Part shown: piece after piece, positions 1 through 7,806 of the stretch | How the letters are laid out: each line of letters begins with the position of its first letter | Numbering within the stretch: the first letter of the stretch is position 1 | From: CAZDDB01 sp963843285 | GTDB taxonomy: Bacteria > Acidobacteriota > HRBIN11 > JAKEFK01 | Length of the DNA: 64,000 nt | Direction of reading: 5' to 3' | Assembly (NCBI GenBank): GCA_963843285.1 | Contig: CAWJJO010000006.1 | Coordinates: forward strand, 62,001-126,000 | Notes under the pieces: model-generated | The model's input: only the letters and a program-made list of their open reading frames with translations | Told to the model about the DNA's origin: nothing | The model's database searches: none | Translations under genes and position numbers: made by a program

Positions 1-1686
1 GTGCCGGATTCTTCCGCCTGCTTGAGGAACGGAAACAACGGATCGATCGACTCCTTCTTTCAGAAGCTTTTCGTTGGTTTCCCGAAGATTTTGTTCCATG
101 TCCGGATTCTCAAAGAATTCGTGGAGCGATCTCCCGATCAATGTTTGACGCGGATGTCCGAAAAATCCTTCGCCTGCAGCATTGATGCTGGTGATGACTC
201 CCTTAAAATCCCGTGTATAGATGATATCGTTGACGTTATCAAACAGATCCTGAGCGTCGGCGTGTGGCCGCGGTTCCCGTTTCTTGAGGGCTGCCGGAGG
301 GCTTGTGGAAGTTAATTCTTCGGGTTTGATGCCCATTCTTTCAACCATTCTGTAAAGGGAATAGCGACCGACTCCAAGCAGTTTTGCGGCGCGCATCTTA
401 TTCCCGGCCGTCATTTGCAGCACGCGAACGATGTGGTTCCGGTTGACTTCCTGCAGTGAAACAGGACCTTCCGTGGTCTCTTCCGGCGCCATCAGATCGG
501 GTGGGCCGGGTTCGGGCACTTGTTTTTCAAATGTTCTGGATCCGAAGCCAAAATGAGTAAAGTCACCGGGCAAGAGTTCTCCGCTGACATTCATTGTTAC
601 TGCGCGTTCAATCGCATTCTCAAGTTCGCGCACGTTGCCTTCCCATGGAAGCGACTGCACCCATTTGATCGTAGATTCGGGAATTACAACGGACTTTTTC
701 TGGCGTCGGTTGAATCTGCGAAGAAAATACTCCGCAAGCAAAGGAATATCCTCAGCCCGCTCACGCAACGGAGGAATATGAACATTGATTACACTCAATC
801 TGTAGAGCAAATCCTTTCGAAATCCGGAATTCTGAAGTTTCTCTGCCGGAACATTTGTCGCGGCAATGACTCGAACGTCTACCGGTCTATCTTCGCTGCT
901 GCCAACCGGCTTGATCCTCCGATCCTGCAATACACGAAGTAATTTTACCTGAAATGCCGGTGATGTCTCGCTAATCTCATCCAGAAAGATAGTGCCTCCG
1001 GACGCGCTTTCGAAAATTCCGCGATGATCTTTATTTGCGCCGGTAAAAGAGCCTTTTGTGTGCCCAAAAAGTTCGCTTTCCAGCAGCGTTTCAGACAGAG
1101 CTCCGCAGTTTACGGCGATGAATGCGCGGCGGGATCTCGCCGAATTGTCATGGATAGATCTGGCGGCCAGTTCTTTTCCCGTGCCGCTTTCGCCCGTAAT
1201 CAAGACTGTCGAATCCGTCTTCGAAACTCTGGCCATTGCCTTGTACACTTCGACCATCGCCGAGCTTCTTCCAATCATCGGAACGGTTCTTGTGGTACTT
1301 TCGTTCCGGCCATCGTGACGTCTTTTCATGCGGCTGGCGACAGCTCGCTTCAAGACGTCCACGATCTGACCCTTCTGGAACGGTTTTGTAATGTAGTCGA
1401 AAGCGTTTAGCTGCATGGTTTCGGATACCGTCTCAATCGATCCGTGGGCAGTCATAATAACAACGGGCAACTGACTTCCGGATTTGTGTAGCTCTCGAAG
1501 CAGACTCAATCCTGATTCGGTTCCAAGCATTAAGTCGAGAAGTAGAGCATCAAACGGAGCAGATAGGATCTGTTCCATCGCTTCCGAAGACGTCTGAACA
1601 AGTTCCGATTCGATTCCTTCCGTTCCGAGTATATTTTTTACGACGACTCCAAAATGCGGATCGTCTTCAACGATCAGAATCCTCAT
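1..1686 (-). CDS. Sigma-54-dependent response regulator (NtrC family) with extra C-terminal PAS domain, partial at left edge
   Basis: Read on the minus strand from ATG at 1686-1684, open for 562 codons to base 1 with no stop, so the gene continues outside the window. Receiver domain at residues 1-115 (acidic pair EDD at 7-9, phosphoacceptor Asp51, Lys101 in ITKPF). AAA+ sigma-54 activator domain about 135-375 with Walker A GESGTGKE near 165-172, GSFTGA in place of the commoner GAFTGA near 212-217, and Walker B GTIFLDEI. A Fis-type helix-turn-helix lies about 410-450 (NKMRAAKLLGVGRYSLYRM). NtrC proteins normally end there; this one continues with a linker and a PAS fold from about residue 480 (NVNDIIYTRDFKGVITSINA). 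A further output domain such as a histidine kinase could follow but is not visible. It should activate sigma-54 promoters on phosphorylation. No partner kinase lies in the window. Confidence 0.93.
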   Translation of the reverse strand, partial: MRILIVEDDPHFGVVVKNILGTEGIESELVQTSSEAMEQILSAPFDALLLDLMLGTESGLSLLRELHKSGSQLPVVIMTAHGSIETVSETMQLNAFDYITKPFQKGQIVDVLKRAVASRMKRRHDGRNESTTRTVPMIGRSSAMVEVYKAMARVSKTDSTVLITGESGTGKELAARSIHDNSARSRRAFIAVNCGALSETLLESELFGHTKGSFTGANKDHRGIFESASGGTIFLDEISETSPAFQVKLLRVLQDRRIKPVGSSEDRPVDVRVIAATNVPAEKLQNSGFRKDLLYRLSVINVHIPPLRERAEDIPLLAEYFLRRFNRRQKKSVVIPESTIKWVQSLPWEGNVRELENAIERAVTMNVSGELLPGDFTHFGFGSRTFEKQVPEPGPPDLMAPEETTEGPVSLQEVNRNHIVRVLQMTAGNKMRAAKLLGVGRYSLYRMVERMGIKPEELTSTSPPAALKKREPRPHADAQDLFDNVNDIIYTRDFKGVITSINAAGEGFFGHPRQTLIGRSLHEFFENPDMEQNLRETNEKLLKEGVDRSVVSVPQAGGRIRH

Positions 1687-1697
1687 CCCGCTCCCCC

Positions 1698-2758
1698 TAC
1701 GCTGAAACTGTTCGAGACACAAAACAACCCATCGCTGTAACTCATTATGTCATTGGACTGGGAGGAAGTGCAACCGAACGAGACGCCTGTGATGACTGGC
1801 TCGACCAGCATAATCGTGGCATGAAACTGGCAATAAACTCCGCGTTCCTGGCAATTTGGCATTGATCCGATAGGTACATTTGAATACAAGGCTCGTCGCG
1901 TAGATCCAAATGGGGATCGGTATCGTTTCAATGGAAACATTGGGATTCAAAGTTCAACAGCAGGGGGAGTTCAAACAGACTTTGTATCGAATCTGCAAGC
2001 ACAGACTTCGTTTCCGGGTCCCGTACCGAGCGAATTCGATCTCGCGAATTTTACGGGAAGCATCTCGAATACGGCAACAGCTTTTTCGTTTGGAGATGTG
2101 CTTGTCAATTATGACTTTCTGGGAGTTGCCAATCTTGCCCGACGCGGAATCTTCTTTCAGCAGAAACTGCCTTTTCTTGCTTCCGGCTTTGATATTTTTT
2201 CTGTTCGCTCGGAATCGATCATCGGATTCCGGCACGGATTTGGTGTCGCGGATCCGCACCAGAGAATTGATGGCGGTTCCTTCTTTTTTTCACCGACGAA
2301 ATTGCCGGAAAGCCTCGGGCTTCGTGTATATATGCTTCGCGGCGAGAATGCGCAGGAGCAAGGTTTTAATTTTGGAGGTGAACGACCTGTGGACTTATTT
2401 GATGACTTCGTCCTACGCGATTCAACCTGAGAGAATCTCGCTGGATGGTCAGGTCAGTTTTTCAACGAATGAAAGCTCCGATCTGCAAAGCAAGGGTTCA
2501 AATCTAAAGAAGGAAGGGTCTGGTTCGCGTTTACTACACAATCCCGATATCTTTCTCTCCAAAGGAGTGGAAGTATTTTCCGCAGCTCTGCAGACAAACG
2601 CGCGAAGCTTTGTCCCCCGTGAAGAACAGCTTCGCAGATTACGTTCCGGAACCTGGTATGTTTGGCAGATCCAGGCATTGGATGTAACCGGCAAGCTGAT
2701 CGCGGAGAGCGAACTGCGAACGTTTCAGATCCGCGAACAAACGCAGACGCAACCGTAA
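1698..2758 (+). pseudogene. Decayed protein-coding locus, three frames, function unknown
   Basis: Codon-like sequence runs along the plus strand but changes frame twice. Piece 1 (1698-1865) encodes peptide such as VTHYVIGLGGSATERDACDD and stops. Piece 2 (about 1849-2430) is the longest and reads as a beta-rich exported or outer-membrane protein (GTFEYKARRVDPNGDRYRF, then RGIFFQQKLPFLASGFDIF). Piece 3 (about 2440-2758) ends with GTWYVWQIQALDVTGKLIAE, a pattern of Ig/fibronectin-like strands, and stops at 2756-2758. No single start codon gives a convincing full protein. The pieces could be one gene with two frameshifts or two gene remnants. I do not recognise the family. The locus sits head-to-head with the regulator at 1686 and directly before the double-hairpin repeat. 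Confidence 0.5.
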
Positions 2759-2760
2759 CC

Positions 2761-3000
2761 GTAGGGGCTGTGCATTTGCCCGGTGCAAAACTCCAGAATC
2801 ACAAAGTGATGTGTTTCCTGGAAAGCAATTTTGAAGCAATTGTGGTGCACGCAAATGCACAGCCCGCAACGTTGAGGCAATGATACCAGCTCGGGTGACG
2901 GGCTGAGCGTTTTCTACTGCGAACAAAATCTTGCACGAAGGAAGACCATCGCCAATTGCAGCAGGAAAAAAACAACGATGGAAAATGCTCGGCCCCTACA
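2761..3000 (+). repeat. Double-hairpin intergenic element, copy 1 (240 bp)
   Basis: Two large stem-loops side by side. Arms 2764-2779 (ggggctgtgcatttgc) and 2851-2865 form the first; arms 2900-2913 (gggctgagcgtttt) and 2982-2995 form the second. The outer ends are a short imperfect inverted repeat (gtaggggct / ggcccctac). The same element occurs inverted at 17944-18180 with clear similarity along its whole length, including the internal stretch gaaggaagaccatcgcca, which only appears in the other copy when that is reverse-complemented. No open frame is convincing. No target-site duplication is evident at the ends. It could be a non-autonomous mobile element (MITE-like) or a structured RNA/DNA element; it ends 26 bp before the WD40-caspase gene. 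Confidence 0.85.
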
Positions 3001-3014
3001 GCAAATAGTTCTGC

Positions 3015-3020
3015 TACTAT
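3015..3020 (+). promoter_or_regulatory. -10-like box for a leaderless start of the WD40-caspase gene
   Basis: TACTAT ends 6 nt before the ATG at 3027 and there is no Shine-Dalgarno sequence between them. This places transcription initiation at or beside the start codon. The same spacing recurs before 18210 and 43224. Inferred from sequence only. Confidence 0.45.
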
Positions 3021-3026
3021 TCATGT

Positions 3027-6000
3027 ATGCTTCAAAGATTCTTTGTTTTTCTCTTCCTCGTGATCGCTACGCAACAGGCAACAGCAGGCAGGCCGGAGCT
3101 GGTATTACAAACCGGCCACACCGGTTCGATTCGCACTGTCGCCATCAGCCCTGACGGAAGATGGCTGGCTTCAGGAAGTCAGGACAACACGATCAAGATC
3201 TGGGACCTCGCAACGGGGAATCTTCTGCGCACACTCTACGGACACAACGGAAAGATCAACAGTGTCGCGATCAGTCCGGATGGACACTGGATCCTGACGG
3301 CGGCAGACGACAATACCGCGAGAATCTGGGACGTACAGGGTGGGAATGAAGCGCGTGTTCTGGGTGGACACGCGGGGATGATTACTTCGGCTGCGTTTGC
3401 TTCGGATGGGGCACAGGTTCTTACTGCAAGCACGGATGTCGTGAAGATCTGGGACGCATCAACAGGACGCGAGGTTCGATCGATTCAAATCAATGAAAAG
3501 GATCGTAGCGGGCGCATCACACTTGGGGCGGATGGCCGAGTCTATGTAATCGGTGGCGCTGCTCCGCCACAGGGTTCCGGTGGCTTTCTTCCGAAATTTG
3601 GTGGCGGCGGTGATGTTTTTCGTCCGCTCAAAGTCGTGGAAATTTCCAGCGGCAAAGAACTGACCAGCATCAAATTGGATACAGCCACGCCGTGTGCAAC
3701 ATACGTCCTCAGCTCCGACAGCCGTTTGCTGGCGTTACGAGCGAGCAAGTTCAAAGACAAGATCAATCAGGAAAGTATCCGCATCTTTGAAACATCCTCC
3801 GGCGACGAAGTTACGACCATCAAGATTCCCGGAAACGGAACACTTCACGCGACCGGCGCTCTGGCGTTCAGCGCGAACGGAAAACTGCTTGCGGCCGAAT
3901 GCGAGCTTGGTGCAAACATGAAGGGCTCGCTGCGCGTGTTTGATATTTTATCCGGACAACAATCGCGCGAACTGACCATAAGCTCGATGTTTATGCCGGC
4001 GGTGAGTCTCGATGTAGTCAAAGTGGTCACTACGCCGCTTGCTTTCAGTCCGGATAACAAAATTCTGGCTCTGGGAGGCGCTTCCGGCATCCAGCTTTGG
4101 GATCCGGGCACGGGACAAGAGTTACGGGTTCTGCGTACGCAATTCAAAGAAGGAGCTACGACGGCCTCTTCGACCCCGGAACAGTTGTCGCAATCTGTCC
4201 AGAAATCCGGTGTGACGGAACAGGATATGGCGCAGATGACCGGGGATGTATCCGGGATGATGGAGATGATGAATGATCCGGACAACCCGATGAGCCAGTT
4301 TTTCGGAACAGCCCAAAAACTGGCCGGCATGGGGGGACTGCCTGCGCAACGCTCCTTCAGTGATAAGCGTCTGCAATTCACACCTGATGGGAGATGGCTT
4401 GTCACAGAAAAACGCGAAGGTTTGCAGATCTGGGATCTGTCAACGGGAAATTACTTGCAACAGCGAATGGGAACCATGGCCCCCATCGCATTCAGCCCGG
4501 ATGGCCTCTACGTTGCTGTGATGGAAGTCGATCCAAAAGATTTGATGGCCGGAAAGATGGATTCCCGACAACTCGTGATCCGTGATTTGACAACGTCCAA
4601 CATTCGCAGCAAGAGTCAGTGGAACGGACCCATTCAGCCGGAAGAGATTGCATTCGGTCCCGATGGAACCTGGATTGCTGTTAAGATTCGCGGAACAGGT
4701 GGACAAGTGGAAATCCACATCCTGGATGCTCAAACGGGAAGCGAGCTCAGAACCATGACGCTCGCAGGCGTTTCCGGATCGGACACGGGAATCGTCAGTG
4801 TGAATGCACGCTATATTGCAGTTGGAGGTCAGGAGGCTGCAGCCGCAGGTACAACATCCTCTCCTTTCGAAATGATGGGCGGACAGATGTCGCAAAAAGA
4901 CATGGAGAAGATGAGCAAGGAAATGGCCAAGGCTATGGGGACCTCCATGCAGACGACTCAGCCGCATCAACCAAAGTATGAGATCAAGTTGTTCGACCTG
5001 CAAAGCGGCCAACAGCTCCGTACAATCGGTTTGGAACCGCCGCAGCAGACCAATCAACCGACAGCGAGCGTCTTCGGGTTCGGTATCGAAGATCATGCGA
5101 TCCGCTTCAACAAAGACGGAAGCTTGCTCGCGGTAGAAGATACCGATCAGCAATATCCGGTGATCAAAATCTATGACACGGCTTCAGGCGGAGCTGTAAG
5201 TGTGATCAGATTGAGCGCCAAACAGCCGCGCCCGTCCTCAAGTTCCGACCCATATGCATTGCTGCAAAGTGGAAAGAAAACTCGCCCTACTTTTTCATTC
5301 AGTCCGGATGGCGTGATTCTCGCAGTCAGTTCCCAAGAAGATGGATACTCGGTGCAATTGTGGGATGTTGCCACAGGCAAGCTTCTCCGAACTGTTCCAC
5401 ACAACAATCGTGTCGATGCGATGGCCTTTAGTCCGGATGGCCGGTTTCTGGTTACCTTGTTGCGTGACGGCAGCAAGATGGTCTGGGATTCCCGCGGCGG
5501 AACTTTGCTCGTCACGTTGATTGAATTTCCCGGCTTACATTTCACAACGGAATGGTTGGCTGCGACACCGGACGGATTGTTTGACGGATCACCGGCAGCA
5601 TGGAATCAAATTCTGTGGCGGTTCTCGCAAAGCACGTTCGATGTAGCTCCGGTGGAGACGTTTTTTAACGATCTATATTACCCGGGTTTGCTGTCGGAAG
5701 TATTCAGCGGAAGTGCCCCGAAAGCTCCACGTGATGTTTCACAATTGGACCGTCGTCAACCTCACGTACGACTTTTGGCGGAAGGAGATGGAACATTGCG
5801 TGTGAACAAAGTGAGAGTGGAAGTTACCGAAGCGCCCGCCGACGCAACACATCCCTCAGGAAGCGGCGCGCAGGATGTCCGGTTGTTCCGCAATGGATCA
5901 CTCGTAAACGTCTGGCGCGCAGATGTTTTGCAGGGTCAAAGCAGCAAAGTACTGGAAGCGGATGTTCCGATCATTGCGGGAGAAAACAGGTTCGTTGGGT

Positions 6001-6992
6001 ACGCCTTCAATCATGACAATGTGAAGAGCGCCGATAGTTTCCTGACCATTACAGGCGCGGATAGCCTCAAGCGTTCCGGCACGGCATACATACTGGCGAT
6101 TGGTGTCGACCAGTATGAGAACGCGGACTTCAATTTGAAGTACGCCGTTGCCGATGCGCAAGCGTTTAGCGATAACCTGCTACAGGCCCAGAAGAAGCTT
6201 GGAACCTTTGCAAACGTGGAAGTGATCCAGTTGTTTAATCACGACGCAACGAAAGCGAACATTCTTGGCGCGCTGCTTCGCTTTGCCGGTAAGGAAGCCG
6301 GCGGGGCTGCGTTTGAAAAAATCCGCACTGCGCAGCCGGAAGACGCGATCTTTGTATATTACGCCGGCCACGGAATGGCGGAGGGATCGCGCTTCTACAT
6401 GATTCCTCACGATCTCGGGTACACAGGTTCTCGCAGCTCACTGGACACAAATTCGATTCGAGCGATTCTGACTCGAAGTATTTCAGATGAAGAATTGGAA
6501 CAGGCGTTCGAGAAAATCGGGGCAGGGCAGACCCTGTTTGTAATCGATGCATGCAACTCCGGACAAGCCCTGGAATCCGCAGAGAAGCGACACGGTCCGA
6601 TGAATTCGAGAGGACTCGCGCAACTTGCGTATGAAAAGGGGATGTATGTACTGGCTGCCGCGCAGGGTTATCAAGCTGCGCTGGAAGCGGCGAAGCTGGG
6701 ACATGGATATCTGACTTATGCGCTTGTGGAAGAGGGGATCAAGAATTCTTCCGCGGATGATTTGCCGAAGGATGGCGAAATCGTCGTGCGCGAATGGCTC
6801 GACTATGCGGCGGCGCGCGTTCCGCAAATGCAAATGGAAAAAATGATGGAATCGCGTCTTTTGAAACACGAAGTGGTGTTCGTGGAAGGTGAGGAGAAGA
6901 TCGCGAACTTGCAGCAGCGAAGCGTGCAGCAGCCCCGCGTCTTTTATCGCAGGGAAAGCGAACAACAGCCGCTCGTCATCCAGAAACCGTAG
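3027..6992 (+). CDS. Exported WD40 beta-propeller protein with C-terminal caspase-like (C14) domain
   Basis: 1321 aa. An N-terminal signal peptide (MLQRFFVFLFLVIATQQATA) implies export. Residues about 25-900 carry many WD40 repeats (ISPDGRWLASGSQDNTIKIW and relatives), probably two propellers. Two Met/Gln/Gly-rich inserts interrupt the propeller blades (about 375-435 and 605-650). Residues about 1025-1270 form a caspase fold: His1115 in YYAGHG and Cys1176 in DACNSG supply the catalytic dyad, so the peptidase looks active. WD40-caspase fusions are known in bacteria and usually cleave after Arg or Lys in a regulated way. No dedicated substrate gene is visible beside it. The next gene on the same strand is a protease remnant 19 bp downstream. 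The start is chosen because it begins the signal peptide and follows a -10-like box. Confidence 0.93.
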   Translation: MLQRFFVFLFLVIATQQATAGRPELVLQTGHTGSIRTVAISPDGRWLASGSQDNTIKIWDLATGNLLRTLYGHNGKINSVAISPDGHWILTAADDNTARIWDVQGGNEARVLGGHAGMITSAAFASDGAQVLTASTDVVKIWDASTGREVRSIQINEKDRSGRITLGADGRVYVIGGAAPPQGSGGFLPKFGGGGDVFRPLKVVEISSGKELTSIKLDTATPCATYVLSSDSRLLALRASKFKDKINQESIRIFETSSGDEVTTIKIPGNGTLHATGALAFSANGKLLAAECELGANMKGSLRVFDILSGQQSRELTISSMFMPAVSLDVVKVVTTPLAFSPDNKILALGGASGIQLWDPGTGQELRVLRTQFKEGATTASSTPEQLSQSVQKSGVTEQDMAQMTGDVSGMMEMMNDPDNPMSQFFGTAQKLAGMGGLPAQRSFSDKRLQFTPDGRWLVTEKREGLQIWDLSTGNYLQQRMGTMAPIAFSPDGLYVAVMEVDPKDLMAGKMDSRQLVIRDLTTSNIRSKSQWNGPIQPEEIAFGPDGTWIAVKIRGTGGQVEIHILDAQTGSELRTMTLAGVSGSDTGIVSVNARYIAVGGQEAAAAGTTSSPFEMMGGQMSQKDMEKMSKEMAKAMGTSMQTTQPHQPKYEIKLFDLQSGQQLRTIGLEPPQQTNQPTASVFGFGIEDHAIRFNKDGSLLAVEDTDQQYPVIKIYDTASGGAVSVIRLSAKQPRPSSSSDPYALLQSGKKTRPTFSFSPDGVILAVSSQEDGYSVQLWDVATGKLLRTVPHNNRVDAMAFSPDGRFLVTLLRDGSKMVWDSRGGTLLVTLIEFPGLHFTTEWLAATPDGLFDGSPAAWNQILWRFSQSTFDVAPVETFFNDLYYPGLLSEVFSGSAPKAPRDVSQLDRRQPHVRLLAEGDGTLRVNKVRVEVTEAPADATHPSGSGAQDVRLFRNGSLVNVWRADVLQGQSSKVLEADVPIIAGENRFVGYAFNHDNVKSADSFLTITGADSLKRSGTAYILAIGVDQYENADFNLKYAVADAQAFSDNLLQAQKKLGTFANVEVIQLFNHDATKANILGALLRFAGKEAGGAAFEKIRTAQPEDAIFVYYAGHGMAEGSRFYMIPHDLGYTGSRSSLDTNSIRAILTRSISDEELEQAFEKIGAGQTLFVIDACNSGQALESAEKRHGPMNSRGLAQLAYEKGMYVLAAAQGYQAALEAAKLGHGYLTYALVEEGIKNSSADDLPKDGEIVVREWLDYAAARVPQMQMEKMMESRLLKHEVVFVEGEEKIANLQQRSVQQPRVFYRRESEQQPLVIQKP

Positions 6993-7011
6993 CCGTCCAG
7001 ACGATTGACGT

Positions 7012-7806
7012 TTGATGTTTCAACTCTCAAAGTGGCGTACAGAAGCGAAGTTTACAGAACTCGACATCGATCACCTCTCGGACCTGCGTTTGGAGCGGAT
7101 TGAGGAGTCGGAAATCGGTTCACACTTCTATTATCAGCAATATTTTTTTGAAGTGCCGGTTGTTGGCGCAGATGTCGCAATTCATGTGAACAAACAAAAC
7201 CAGGTCATCGCCGTAAACAGCCGTTTCAAGCCCGGTCTTCGCGCAACGGCGCAAACGATTCAGCCGGTTGAGGAAGCCGAAAAACACGCCAGCCGTTTTC
7301 TGTCGGGGCAGGGAGCTGCTTCCGGTGGAAAGCTGATGGCTGTTGGGTCCGGAGGCGATTTGATTTTCCTCCGGATGATCTCCGTCTGGCTGAAGTAATG
7401 GCTTACTTTCACATGACACGCGTTCACGATCACTGGCAAAAAATCGGATTCCGAAAGCTGGAAATCAGAATCTCACCATACCGGCTTGATATTTGGTGGC
7501 GCCTGGTGGGACGCAGGAAAAAATTACTTCCACAAAAGCGCAAGAGATACTCTTCCATAGCCTGGCTTTACTTCCAAACGAGATCACTTTATTTGAAGTT
7601 CGCGATGCGATGATCACTGCGGATACAAATGTGAACAGCGGAGTCAACTGGCAGGCAATTCAAAGTGCGTTTGCTGCGCACGGACTCGGTGGTGAGGATC
7701 CCGGTCAACCGGGAAAGTTGACGATTACCCGCCTGAGAGTGAGACTCTGGAACTCCATGGCGCCGACAAACTCCTGGCGCGGTTTGAATCCCGATACTCC
7801 CAGTAA
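7012..7806 (+). pseudogene. Thermolysin/fungalysin-like metalloprotease pseudogene, catalytic centre deleted
   Basis: The 5' part (7012 to about 7370) encodes an FTP-type propeptide (VPVVGADVAIHVNKQNQVIA). The frame then shifts and encodes DDLRLAEVMAYFHMTRVHDH, the stretch that in M4/M36 peptidases precedes the HExxH zinc helix. HExxH itself and the second zinc ligand are absent. Another shift leads to GLIFGGAWWDAGKNYFHKSA and then, after one more shift, LALLPNEITLFEVRDAMITA, which is the C-terminal helical subdomain. About 150 or more residues are therefore missing and at least three frame changes are needed. The remnant stops being recognisable where the convergent sortilin-like gene ends (7807). 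No functional protease can be made. Confidence 0.8.

Noticed and set aside
1683..1940. Minus-strand frame overlapping the regulator start and the decayed locus
   Set aside because: Conflicts with the regulator start at 1686 and has no ribosome-binding site or recognisable domain.
2761..3000. Insertion sequence with target-site duplication at the double-hairpin element
   Set aside because: No transposase frame is present and the flanks show no clear duplication; the element is described only as a repeat.
4141..4340. STI1/chaperone-type domain in the Met-rich insert of the WD40-caspase
   Set aside because: A short Met/Asn/Pro pattern resembles such motifs, but there is no extended match; too weak to name.
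4440..5153. Long antisense open frame within the WD40-caspase gene
   Set aside because: It is the complement of highly biased WD40 codons; no start context or known domain, and the sense frame is clearly coding.
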